The notes beneath the pieces were generated by a model. That model did no database searches. It saw nothing but the letters and a program-made list of their open reading frames with translations, and was not told where the DNA came from. The position numbers and the translations under genes were made by a program. A stretch of 64,000 nt of DNA, from assembly GCA_963281255.1 (NCBI GenBank), contig OY725498.1, positions 4,712,001 to 4,776,000 on the forward strand, read 5' to 3'. Shown in pieces: positions 38,801 to 46,197 of the stretch (position 1 is its first letter; each line of letters opens with the position of its first letter). The stretch comes from Aphrocallistes beatrix (Eukaryota > Porifera > Hexactinellida > Sceptrulophora > Aphrocallistidae).

Positions 38801-41110
38801 CTCGCCCACATCCTCGCCTCTCTTCTTCATCGTGCTCTCGGGTTTGGACGGCATCGGAACCCCCTCTTCCGATGGCTTTCCTGCTTTCCCTGCCGGCTTG
38901 CCCTTGCCTGTGGGAGTGGCCTTCTCTCCCTTCTTGTCTTTCTTGCCGGGACTACCAGCTCCGGACCTGGGTCTACTCCCTCCGTCTTTTGCACCTTCCT
39001 GCTGCCTCCGAGCCATGTCCTCCTGTCTCAGGGAGAGGAGACTCATCTTTATCGCTCGAGCGACCGTGTCAGGGCTAGGTCCCTCTTCTGATTGGTTCTG
39101 ACTCTTCACCAGCTCAGCTAGCATCTCTGCTCCGGGGAGCTTACCTGCCACGCCTCCAGGAGACGGCGCCCCCTTCGCCTTTCCCTTGCTGGCTTGGCTC
39201 TTGCTCACCTGACCTATCCCGCCTCCCTCGAGGGCCTTCTTCAACACCTCCTGGAGGGACAGAGAGTAGAAACGCCGCCTCTGCCTGGACTCAGCTGTTG
39301 GAGCTGAGATGTGTCGAGCTAGACATGAGACCATCTCCTCTGACGAGAAGTCCTCTCCCGCAACAGCTGCCACACACACGCGCCAGTTCTCCGTATCCAG
39401 CTGCTCTAGAATCAGCGCTTCGTCCCATTTCTGTCCTCCCGTACCTCCCGCCCCCTTGGCACCCTCCTTCCCTTTCTTCCCTTTAGACATTCACTAATCT
39501 ATAAATAAACAAATGAACACACAGCACTAGTGCTTCCAAAGACTGAACTCGTTCGCATGCATTCCTCTGTTTAATAATATCGCTTATCATTATCGAGTGC
39601 GCAGCAGTCAGAACTGCTACACCATACAATCCTATACAAACACGGGTGCTAGATCATTCTCCTGAGGATGGAGTTCATCTGAGAGCTCGCATTATATCCG
39701 AACAAGTCGGTGAGGTGGGTGTCCACTGCGTAGAAGTCCCTGTTGGGTGCGAAGTAGTCTCGAACCTGCTCCAACTTCCACTTCCCCTTCTCGCTGTAGG
39801 TGGTCGGCACCACCGACGTGTTCCGGTAGAGGCGGGGGTTCTTCTCCCCCACGTAGAAGTTGGCGTTCAGCATCGGGTTCGTCTTCTCGAAAATGAAGTA
39901 GTCTCCTATTTTCATGTAGGCGTGGAAGTACTTGACGAGTTCGTATATATTCGCATCTGCGTCCTCTATCACCAGGAGGGGGCGGGGCAGGTCCAGGAGG
40001 AAGGAGCGCGGGAATAGGTCCTCGAACTCATTAGAGTCCCCCTGTACGAATGTGACCTTATTCGACACCAGTCCGTCCACCTTCTCATCACGTAAGGAGA
40101 CGTCCGTGTCCATCGAGTAGATGCTGCAGTCGATGCCGAGCATGCGCAGAGTGTCATCCATCCACAGGGCTGATGCGCCCGTGTAGGTTCCAATCTCGAT
40201 GATATACTTGGGCTGCACTAACTGGAACAGTTCCATGTAGACGGAGAGGTCTAGCGGGGTCTTCAGCATGGATAGTTCCTTGTACCGACTCAAACACATG
40301 CCTTTAGCCAGCCCCTTCAGGTGCTGCACCTGGAAGTCTGAGATCTCTCTTCGCAGGTCGATGGGTTCGTATCTCTCCGCCTTGGTGATCAACCTCTCCC
40401 TGTGCCAGTCCAACTCCCCCGGTCCGTTCTTGTAATCAACCTGGACGCTCTTGTTCTCGTACGACGGAATGGAAGTAGTGTGCCTCACAGGCTGCACGAG
40501 TCCGAGGCTTAGCGGCCTTAGCCTTAGGAAATTCTTCAGCATCATACTTGCACTAATACGTATTTACTAATTACTGGTGCGAGATGGTATTACATGAATG
40601 TGTGTGTGTAGGCCCCTGGGAGTGCTGGTCACGACGGGCGAGCACGAGTACACTCGCTACGGCTTCAGACAGCTGCTAGAGGCGCCAGGCGCCTGTGACG
40701 TCCTACAGCCAGACCTGACATGGATGGGAGGGATTACAGAGGCGAGGAGGGTCATAGCAATTGCCGCTTCTCACGACATTCCAGTGGTACCTCATGGTAG
40801 CTCGGTTTACTCGTACCACTTACAGACAGCCTTCACGAACTGTCCCATGGCTGAGTTCTTAAACCTGAGTAAGGATGGGGACCAATTGGTGCCGTACTTC
40901 GGGGGACTCTTCCCGGACGAACCGCTGCCAGACCGGGGGCGTATCGTACTGGACGCAGAGAAGGCGGGCTTCGGAGTGACTCTGAAGAAGGAGGGTCTGT
41001 TCAGACCGGTCCCCAGGTCAGAGGGAGAGGTGGAGAAGCAGTTCAAGAGGAACGCCGAGTATTTCGAGGGAGTCACTGATCGAGAAATTCGACCTCTCTA
41101 TCCCTTCTAA
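29816..41110 (+). CDS. L-rhamnonate dehydratase (enolase superfamily, 3 exons)
   Basis: Exons 29816-30499, 30571-30734 and 40612-41110 join (phases 0 and 2) to a 448-residue protein. Introns read CAG|GTGCGT...GCAG and CG|GTGAGT...TGTAG. It matches bacterial RhmD closely: VEKHLSRFVEGQNPSDIEL-type capping segments, metal ligands D238 (LMLDCYM), E264 (KWIEEALPP) and E293 (TTGEH), and the Asp-His dyad D317 (LQPDLTWMGG) and H344 (VVPHGSSVYS), with spacing like the E. coli enzyme. Such enzymes dehydrate L-rhamnonate to 2-keto-3-deoxy-L-rhamnonate; a related aldonate substrate is possible. The gene is rare in animals. Intron 2 (9.9 kb) hosts four complete genes. Confidence 0.9.
30830..39490 (-). CDS. 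SPAG17: SPAG17, ciliary central-pair protein (8 exons)
   Basis: Exons in transcription order: 38602-39490, 38305-38543, 38026-38266, 36363-37960, 34694-34888, 32524-34632, 31216-31421, 30830-31154. They join in consistent phase to 1933 residues (human about 2220). Matches to SPAG17 include the Lys/Gly/Ala-rich N-terminus, the FVDDEPVHGPEAYVLL segment, HRLREFW, EQKRQHRQFLD, FVLTRDGSGMELL, and the C-terminal ASH-like domain (LDFGLLKEGGTYSATVHIKN; EHNLEIISEVNTLSLPITAT). SPAG17/PF6 is a projection of the central-pair apparatus of motile cilia. Intron 7 uses a GC donor (AG|GCATGT). Intron 2 is only 38 bp as modelled, so that join is the least certain. Introns 4 and 6 host the TRAF-like gene and MIOX. 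TTAG precedes the ATG by 3 nt. Confidence 0.87.
31590..32456 (+). CDS. MIOX: Inositol oxygenase
   Basis: 288-residue myo-inositol oxygenase (human 285), which cleaves myo-inositol to D-glucuronate using a mixed-valent di-iron centre in the cytosol. All iron ligands are present: H97 (SFHAFQTAE), H122 and D123 (LVHDMGK), H195 (SWGHDEYMY), H222 (IRYHSFYP) and D255 (FSKFDLYSK). The start is the ATG at 31590. The gene is intronless and lies entirely inside intron 6 of SPAG17 (31422-32523), on the opposite strand to SPAG17 but the same strand as the outer host, rhamnonate dehydratase. Confidence 0.97.
   Translation: MEQLSEYKNFTPESLGNEKKAEEFRKIDTDPDSVPALVRETYKKMHANQTVQFGKAMREKWGKFNAIEINVMEALERLNELVDESDPDLEDVPNSFHAFQTAETIRRQNPELEWLQVVGLVHDMGKVMGLVDPDIEQWGLVGDTYPVGCQPQPSVAFHKLGFPENPDMEDSRYNTKLGMYKENCGLEHVMMSWGHDEYMYRVLKNHPGMKIPEEGLFIIRYHSFYPLHKEDDYQHLLSEEDKNMVKWIKMFSKFDLYSKDEKSLPDIESLKDYYQKLVDKYIPGKIKF
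35028..36299 (+). CDS. TRAF-like protein (zinc fingers, coiled coil, MATH)
   Basis: 423 residues, intronless. The N-terminal Cys region (LLCSQCRGILREACTVVTGE...CSECI) looks like a RING with incomplete ligands. TRAF-type zinc fingers follow at about residues 95-235 (CPLSQRGCEWSGELQECESH; CELGCGEVMARNLMEQHMSG; CEHCGVECKLSEVNEHFGVC; CPFEKYGCGLGEVSRKSLRVH). A coiled coil lies at about 245-290 and a C-terminal TRAF-C/MATH domain at about 300-423 (FGWWVEGSSLSIDLYMMVGEND; ARGFMRGDSLRVEI). The arrangement is like TRAF2/3/4 adaptors of receptor signalling. It lies wholly inside SPAG17 intron 4 (34889-36362), on the opposite strand. GTAG lies 4 nt before the ATG. Confidence 0.9.
   Translation: MACSSETKTADKISALIRVESRAGGEGGMGGFKKELLVENLSERDEKFLLCSQCRGILREACTVVTGEQSCSECIRKGETSLPNLQVRSTVMELTCRCPLSQRGCEWSGELQECESHLNTCCHLLMTCELGCGEVMARNLMEQHMSGACSLRKSKCEHCGVECKLSEVNEHFGVCAGAVVECELGCGQSVRRDQMETHQREECDQQIVQCPFEKYGCGLGEVSRKSLRVHMTENREQHTDLRLREFEGVIDRQNKQIEYLTKKIVALENQNNMLARRLDKSETLVWEISQLLPKLNSETSGIILKLPTSSQLQVCGYMVKFGWWVEGSSLSIDLYMMVGENDRELLWPFRCSAVTRFVSDKDAATRSVEVQKLGAEVDRKMPTKLAPSSVRIASVNKCVLQARGFMRGDSLRVEITLKSLNPF
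39649..40545 (-). CDS. CmcI/rhamnosyl O-methyltransferase family protein
   Basis: 298 residues, intronless. It resembles the cephalosporin hydroxylase/rhamnosyl O-methyltransferase (CmcI) family: a SAM-binding segment YIIEIGTYTGASALWMDD, an acidic strand IYSMDTDVS, VTFVQGDSNE, and LLVIEDADANIYELVKYFHAYM with metal-binding-type acidic residues, then GDYFIFEKTNPM. The N-terminal ~30 residues are basic and hydroxylated (MMLKNFLRLRPLSLGLVQPVRH), suggesting a mitochondrial targeting peptide. The family is mainly bacterial and the substrate is unknown. The gene lies inside the rhamnonate dehydratase intron, 158 bp upstream of SPAG17 on the same strand. Confidence 0.78.
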   Translation of the reverse strand: MMLKNFLRLRPLSLGLVQPVRHTTSIPSYENKSVQVDYKNGPGELDWHRERLITKAERYEPIDLRREISDFQVQHLKGLAKGMCLSRYKELSMLKTPLDLSVYMELFQLVQPKYIIEIGTYTGASALWMDDTLRMLGIDCSIYSMDTDVSLRDEKVDGLVSNKVTFVQGDSNEFEDLFPRSFLLDLPRPLLVIEDADANIYELVKYFHAYMKIGDYFIFEKTNPMLNANFYVGEKNPRLYRNTSVVPTTYSEKGKWKLEQVRDYFAPNRDFYAVDTHLTDLFGYNASSQMNSILRRMI

Positions 41111-41373
41111 CGTTCTTATCGCCTATTACAGTAGTTAGTTGGCCTAGTTCTCTTTCCCGAAAATTTTATTTACATATTTATTTATACTTTTTAACTCCTA
41201 CTTGAGTAGACCAAACGATCTTGTTCAATAATGTACTTTTCAATAATGTCTACATAACTGGGAGGTGTTGTCTCTATAGCAAGGTGATTTTGAACTAATT
41301 TTAACACCTGTGTGAGTAGCTATCAAAAGCAGAACTCAATAAACCGAATTGAATAGGACAAAAAAATAAAATT

Positions 41374-42099
41374 TCAGTGCTTTTTCTTATAAACCATGAC
41401 GTTCTCTCTTCCTCCGCTCTTCCTGGCTCTGTTCTCCCGCCTGAGTCTGGCCTCCATGTCGCTGTCCTTGCTCAGCTCCACACTCACCACCTGAGCGACA
41501 CAGCCGGAAGCTGGACACTGCGCACTCGCCTTCTTCGCTCGGATATGCTGGAGGATGGCCTGTCTGGAGTAAACGTGTCCGCATCTGGGGTTCTTCACCG
41601 GACTCTTCAGCTGCTGCTGAGTGAGCGGGCAAGTCGTGGACACGTGCACGTCGGCGAGCAGTAGGTCCACTTCCATCCCCTGCGCCCCGTTCTCAGCAGC
41701 AGGAGCGGGCGTGGTGTACGGCCGGAAACTCTCCACAAACCGGTGGAGACTGGTGGCGGGAAGGTTGTTCAGCTCCTCCAGTTTGTTCTGGTACGCGCGC
41801 ACCAAATCAACGCCCTTTCCGCCCTCCTCCGCACCAGGGATGGTGCTAGTCATTATGAAGTCCAGCGCTTGCTTCATCATGTCCACTTCCATGTCTACCT
41901 CCGCCAGATAGGCGGTGGTCGCGGTCAGCTGGTTCAGATGCTGCTGCTTTCTAAGCGTGCCCTCGACCTCACTGGCAAGTTCCAGACAGACCTGAGCTCC
42001 CAAATCCAACTTCTCCTGCAGGCCCGACAGGGAGTCATCCAAACATGCGAGGTTATCCAGCTGCGTCCGCACAGACGCTGTTCCTGACTGAGAGTGCAT
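41374..42099 (-). CDS. NSMCE2: SUMO E3 ligase NSMCE2 (MMS21)
   Basis: 241 residues. The N-terminal ~120 residues form the coiled/helical SMC5-binding region. Residues about 155-200 form an SP-RING with the expected C...C-H...C...C pattern (TCPLTQQQLKSPVKNPRCGH, SRQAILQHI, QCPASGC). NSMCE2 is the SUMO ligase of the SMC5/6 complex in DNA repair and chromosome segregation. The length is close to the human protein (247). The ATG follows GTAG by 4 nt. The gene is intronless and convergent with the rhamnonate dehydratase gene (264 bp between stops). Confidence 0.93.
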   Translation of the reverse strand: MHSQSGTASVRTQLDNLACLDDSLSGLQEKLDLGAQVCLELASEVEGTLRKQQHLNQLTATTAYLAEVDMEVDMMKQALDFIMTSTIPGAEEGGKGVDLVRAYQNKLEELNNLPATSLHRFVESFRPYTTPAPAAENGAQGMEVDLLLADVHVSTTCPLTQQQLKSPVKNPRCGHVYSRQAILQHIRAKKASAQCPASGCVAQVVSVELSKDSDMEARLRRENRARKSGGRENVMVYKKKH

Positions 42100-42152
42100 G
42101 TCTCTACGCAGATACGTAGCTGGTTTGTAGTATAATGGTAAAGAGCGGCCTC

Positions 42153-42197
42153 AGACAACACATGACATCATAGGTCAGAAGACCGTCGTGTTTGTCT
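42153..42197. repeat. Imperfect hairpin 5' of NSMCE2
   Basis: A left arm AGACAACACATGAC...GGTC and a right arm GACC-GTCGTGTTTGTCT can fold with an AGAA loop; a six-base bulge and one extra base interrupt the pairing. It lies in the gap between the NSMCE2 start and the DD3-3-like stop. No function can be assigned. Confidence 0.4.
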
Positions 42198-42397
42198 CCT
42201 CATAGGCAAGATAGCCAGTGGAGGACAGTTTGTACTGGTTACCTACACTCGGGTTAGGTGATGGTTTGGTAAAAAGGACAGAAATAGCACACAAAATAAT
42301 GTAATACGTAGATAAAAGCAAACAAAAATAACGACAACTAAAGCCTAGTAGTATTAATGCATGTACAGAGCAGTCCAATGCTGACACGAACCACATT

Positions 42398-44707
42398 TCA
42401 CACCTTTTTGGTGAAGCTGCGGCCGACGTTGTTGAACCCGCCTTTGGTCTTCTGGACCAGATTCTTGAATCGGGACGGGAAGACGAGGAAGTAGATGACG
42501 ATGAGCGACGCTATGATCAGCAGAATCAGCAGAATCACGCCCACAATAGCCCCGGCGATGATCGGCGCTTGCAGGAGGTAGACCGCGTACACGCCGTCCG
42601 TCGTCGACTGCACCATGGCAGTGTTGCCCTCGATGCTGGCGTCTATTCGCCGGAATGAAAAACCGGTGTCGGCATTGGCGATGTACACGCCCGCGGAGTC
42701 GGAGGTGGAGGCGCGGTCGAGCGTGAGAGTGAGTGTGACGTTGTCGCTGTCAGCAGTGCTCGCCGCAGCCACTCCTTGCAGCTGCACGAATGAGCTGATG
42801 ACGGGAGCATTGGGCGTGCCAAACATCGCGTTAGCTAGGTCTGTCGGCCAGATGGTGAGCGAGACTTGACTGGAGTCTGCAAACACGTTATCTCCCACGA
42901 TAAGCCCGGCGTCTGTCACCTGAAGGCTCCCCCCATCTGGCCCAACGACCCCGGTATTGATGACCTGGTTGGTCACGTAGATGACTCCCTTCTGACTCCT
43001 GTTCGTGAAGTTGTTGTTTCGCGTGCACATGTAGTAGTAGGTGCCAGGCAGCGTCGCCTTGTACAGTCCCAGGTTGTAGTAGGTCCCCGCGTCGTCCAGC
43101 TCAGACATCTCGCCTCGCAGCTGAATATTGGACAGAGTGGCCAGGTAGTCTGCCATCTGCATGCTCATGTTCAGGAATCGGGCGTTCATGATGGATCTGG
43201 GGTAGCTAGTCGACCACACCCCAAAGTTCTCCCCATAACCCAAGGGGGCGGTAGACCTCTCCAGTCCAGGGAACCCCTCCTCTAGCAGAACGATGTTACT
43301 CCTGTCCGTTCCTCTCAGGCCCTGTCCATCGTTGTTGTTCGGGTTGGTGTTGGAGCCGGTCCACTGAATGTGGATGCAGCTCCCCACTGGGATGGTGAGT
43401 CTGTTCGGGACGAAGTCGTACTCCACGGCTGGGTACACCTGTACGATGTTCCCGCGTTTCCCGCGCACGTTCAAGTTCGCTATTCTCCCGTTGCACTCGG
43501 GCGTGGAGGGAAGGGGTCTGATGCTGAACACGTGACTACGGTCCTGGAATGTCCGTCCGAACTGGGCCGTGTTGATAGCCAGTCTCAGGTTGAAATCATT
43601 CCCGCCAGTGCCCCCCTGGAATTCATCAAATATTTCCACTTCCGGGTTGTTCTCGAACAGGTACCCGCGTTCTTCCGCTTGCTCTGACGTCAGACCGAAC
43701 CTGGACCAGACGTCCAGAGCCAGTTCGTTTCTCCTGGTGTTGTTGTCCGCGTTGACGCCGTCCCAATCCTGGTAGTCCGCTGTGCTGATGTTGTAGCGCA
43801 TGCGCAGCACGCAGTGCTCGTGCACATGGTTCGGGATGGTCCAGTTGTAGTAGTTGGGGAAGCCGGGGTAGAGTACGCCGTTGCCCAGATGGTTGTCCCG
43901 GGACCTGGGGGCCAGGATGCAGTCAGGAGGATCACTCGACAGAGCGGGGGCCATGGCCCAGGTGGCGTTTATGTCCAGCGCGAGACACTCCTCCTCTGTG
44001 ATGGGGATTCGTCCGGTGTTTCCAAGGTTACTCCTGATATAGTCCGAACCGACGTTGCAGAAGTAGCGAGGCAGCACATTGTACGAGTTAGCTCGGTAGT
44101 AGTCGCATCGCTCAGTCCGTGACGTCATCACCGCGATGTCAATCCAAGGGGAGGGCGCCCAGTAGGGGTAGTAGTCTCGCTCTTCTTGGCACTCGTAGCC
44201 GTAGCGCTGTCCGTTGCGGTTCTGTCGGGTGCGAGTAGCCGTGTTCCCTACGTTCTGGTCAGCAGTGAACAGTCCCTGGTTCCTCTCTCGCAGCCGACAC
44301 AGGATGTAGTAGTCGAAATTCTCGTGCATGCCGAACCTCAGATCCCGGTTGCAGGACTGGTCCTGGCACTGTAGCAGAGTGGACGGGATGGTGCTGGTGG
44401 TCGCCCCGTCTCTGACGTCATCCTCACACATGTACTGCAGGATGAGATCACAGTTGTTGTTAGGGTCGCTACAGCTGTGCTGGTTGGTCCACTCGACGGA
44501 CAGGGTAGACCCCACGTAGTAGAACATGCCCCCTACGTTGTAGCCGCCACGGTCGTTGTTCTGAGAGTTGAAGATTCGGCGCGCGTTGTTTCTGTTTCGG
44601 TTAGCTTCATCCAGGCGGTTGTTAGAGCCGCGGGGATTGTGCAGGTAGATGTCACACAGACACACCTGCAGCACCAGCAGGAGGGCGAGGGCGAGGAGAG
44701 ATCTCAT
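42398..44707 (-). CDS. DD3-3-like secreted/membrane glycoprotein
   Basis: 769 residues, intronless. Signal peptide (MRSLLALALLLVLQVCLC) followed by the very conserved DIYLHNPRGSNNRLDEANR motif known from Dictyostelium DD3-3 and its eukaryotic relatives. Many cysteines and N-glycosylation sequons follow, then cupredoxin-like stretches (FVPNRLTIPVGSCIHIQW; GLYKATLPGTYYYMCTRN). A single transmembrane helix at about 728-752 (IAGAIVGVILLILLIIASLI) and a short basic tail make it a type I membrane protein. The biological role is unknown, and a copper-binding or redox role is only a guess from the cupredoxin-like pattern. TTAG lies 9 nt before the ATG. Confidence 0.85.
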   Translation of the reverse strand: MRSLLALALLLVLQVCLCDIYLHNPRGSNNRLDEANRNRNNARRIFNSQNNDRGGYNVGGMFYYVGSTLSVEWTNQHSCSDPNNNCDLILQYMCEDDVRDGATTSTIPSTLLQCQDQSCNRDLRFGMHENFDYYILCRLRERNQGLFTADQNVGNTATRTRQNRNGQRYGYECQEERDYYPYWAPSPWIDIAVMTSRTERCDYYRANSYNVLPRYFCNVGSDYIRSNLGNTGRIPITEEECLALDINATWAMAPALSSDPPDCILAPRSRDNHLGNGVLYPGFPNYYNWTIPNHVHEHCVLRMRYNISTADYQDWDGVNADNNTRRNELALDVWSRFGLTSEQAEERGYLFENNPEVEIFDEFQGGTGGNDFNLRLAINTAQFGRTFQDRSHVFSIRPLPSTPECNGRIANLNVRGKRGNIVQVYPAVEYDFVPNRLTIPVGSCIHIQWTGSNTNPNNNDGQGLRGTDRSNIVLLEEGFPGLERSTAPLGYGENFGVWSTSYPRSIMNARFLNMSMQMADYLATLSNIQLRGEMSELDDAGTYYNLGLYKATLPGTYYYMCTRNNNFTNRSQKGVIYVTNQVINTGVVGPDGGSLQVTDAGLIVGDNVFADSSQVSLTIWPTDLANAMFGTPNAPVISSFVQLQGVAAASTADSDNVTLTLTLDRASTSDSAGVYIANADTGFSFRRIDASIEGNTAMVQSTTDGVYAVYLLQAPIIAGAIVGVILLILLIIASLIVIYFLVFPSRFKNLVQKTKGGFNNVGRSFTKKV

Positions 44708-45291
44708 CCGATCAACCTAATCGAGCTAAACACAAACAAAACTTGTTAGTATTGTACTAGATACGTCGTATATGATGTGATAATTCAGGACTTGAACATT
44801 CTCTGCTAGAAATCTCAAGTTATCGCTGCTTATATTTTCTTCTGCAAATCTTTAAATACAGCTCAGCCTAATCTTGTAGATAAAGGACGTCAAAGATATA
44901 ATTTCAGTCTCCTTAAACGGCAACATTAAACTAGCCATTCTGAGAATATCACATATCTATCATGGCACGAGTTAACCCCAGTATTTATCCGTGCAGCTAA
45001 TGCAAGGAATTTGAAACAAATAATATGAATGACTGAAAATAAATTTGAACTTATACACAAAGTTAAATTTTCTAGTAAACAGTGACGTTTGCCCTCTTCT
45101 AATCACTTAGCAGCAACCTGTCGATCCGAGGATATCAATGCTATAATTCCTGATACATTTATTATAAGCACACTGATGTTACACTGAGCAAACCATACAA
45201 ACATGTTTCATAATATAAAATAACTCTGATAGATATACGTGCGATATTGCATTTGAGTAACGGGAGTGCAGTACTGCTGTGTTGGGGGGTG
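44708..45291. other. Intergenic, AT-rich, nothing recognised
   Basis: The 584 bp between the DD3-3-like ATG and the NIPSNAP stop. No convincing ORF, RNA gene or repeat was seen. It would contain the promoter of the DD3-3-like gene. Confidence 0.5.
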
Positions 45292-46068
45292 TCACTTGAT
45301 GGGGGAGAAGGAGGCGGGAGTGAGAATGGCAGTGTCCATGGAGCGTATCAGAGGCACCGTATTCATTACACAGTCGTCCCAGCCAGGAGTCATCCAGGCC
45401 AACTGTCTGGTCTCCCTCCGCTGGACCAGGTCTGGGTAGGTCCAGAGGTGGTACACCGCGTGCATGTGTCCGATCTGAGCGAACCAACCGTGCACAGCCT
45501 CGCAATTCGCACCTCTGTGCTTGATGCCCTGTCGCCAGGCCTGCCCCCACTCGATGAGAGACCCGGACCTGAGAATATAAGTGCGCAGTTCGAATATCCA
45601 CCCGCGATTCATAGGCACAATCTCCGGCCAGAACGTGAACTCGAACAGGAGACTGCTGCTGCGCTTGTTCACCAGATTCCCGCTCTCCCGCTGGAACGAC
45701 TGCCACTCGGGGTCTCTGTTTAGAGAGTTGAGCACACTCATCTTCCCGTGGTACCCGTCCTTGTAGATGAGAATGTGGTGCGCCTGGTCTGTGTTCTCCC
45801 CGATCAGGGTGCTCCAGCTGCCGACCAGCGAGACTGGGAGCTGCTCCGACTCGGACACTCGCGTCAGCTGCTTCTCCGCCAGGGGCCAGTACTCCGACAC
45901 AGAGCCAGGCTTCAGGTCGTGCGTGACGAGTTCGTACAGAGCACTATTCTCTGCCAACACTTTAGAATGGGAAATGCCCGTCTTACGCACCAGCGCACTC
46001 GAGCTGATGTGGCGGACTGACGGAAAGACCCTGCTAGCACGGAGACAAGCTATTCCCAGAACAGACAT
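45292..46068 (-). CDS. NIPSNAP: NIPSNAP family mitochondrial protein
   Basis: 258 residues with two dimeric ferredoxin-like (NIPSNAP) halves. The N-terminus is Arg/Ser-rich and lacks acids over ~30 residues (SVLGIACLRASRVFPSVRH), typical of a mitochondrial presequence. Family signatures are FELRTYILRSGSLIEWGQAW, GWFAQIGHMHAVYHLW, QRRETRQLAW and the C-terminal TVPLIRSMDTAIL. NIPSNAP1/2 act in mitochondrial quality control; the subtype is undetermined. The ATG follows TTAG by 2 nt. It lies 129 bp downstream of MRPS31, another mitochondrial gene, on the same strand. Confidence 0.94.
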   Translation of the reverse strand: MSVLGIACLRASRVFPSVRHISSSALVRKTGISHSKVLAENSALYELVTHDLKPGSVSEYWPLAEKQLTRVSESEQLPVSLVGSWSTLIGENTDQAHHILIYKDGYHGKMSVLNSLNRDPEWQSFQRESGNLVNKRSSSLLFEFTFWPEIVPMNRGWIFELRTYILRSGSLIEWGQAWRQGIKHRGANCEAVHGWFAQIGHMHAVYHLWTYPDLVQRRETRQLAWMTPGWDDCVMNTVPLIRSMDTAILTPASFSPIK

Positions 46069-46197
46069 CGCTAATTCTGTCAGAAAGAACGAATAATTCC
46101 TAGTTTCAACTCAGACTGAATGCATGTAGATAGTCGTTACGATTGGATTCTCGACAATTAATTAATCAAGTGAATTATAAGAATTTAACAAATAAAT

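Larger units (their letters stand above)
30735..40611 (+). other. 9.9-kb host intron with nested genes
   Basis: Intron 2 of the rhamnonate dehydratase gene, from GTGAGT at 30735 to a TG-repeat-preceded TAG ending at 40611. It contains SPAG17 and a CmcI-type methyltransferase on the minus strand, and, inside SPAG17 introns, MIOX and a TRAF-like gene on the plus strand. Confidence 0.85.

Noticed and set aside
42126..42200. tRNA-like start (GTAGTATAATGG) near NSMCE2
   Set aside because: Resembles an A box, but no matching B box (GGTTCGANTCC) or acceptor stem follows. No other tRNA B box was seen in the window.
42175..42396. 73-codon ORF beginning 1 nt after the DD3-3-like stop, with a hydrophobic stretch
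   Set aside because: It lies in AT-rich 3' sequence with no recognisable family; hydrophobic peptides arise easily from such sequence. Readthrough is not excluded but not supported.
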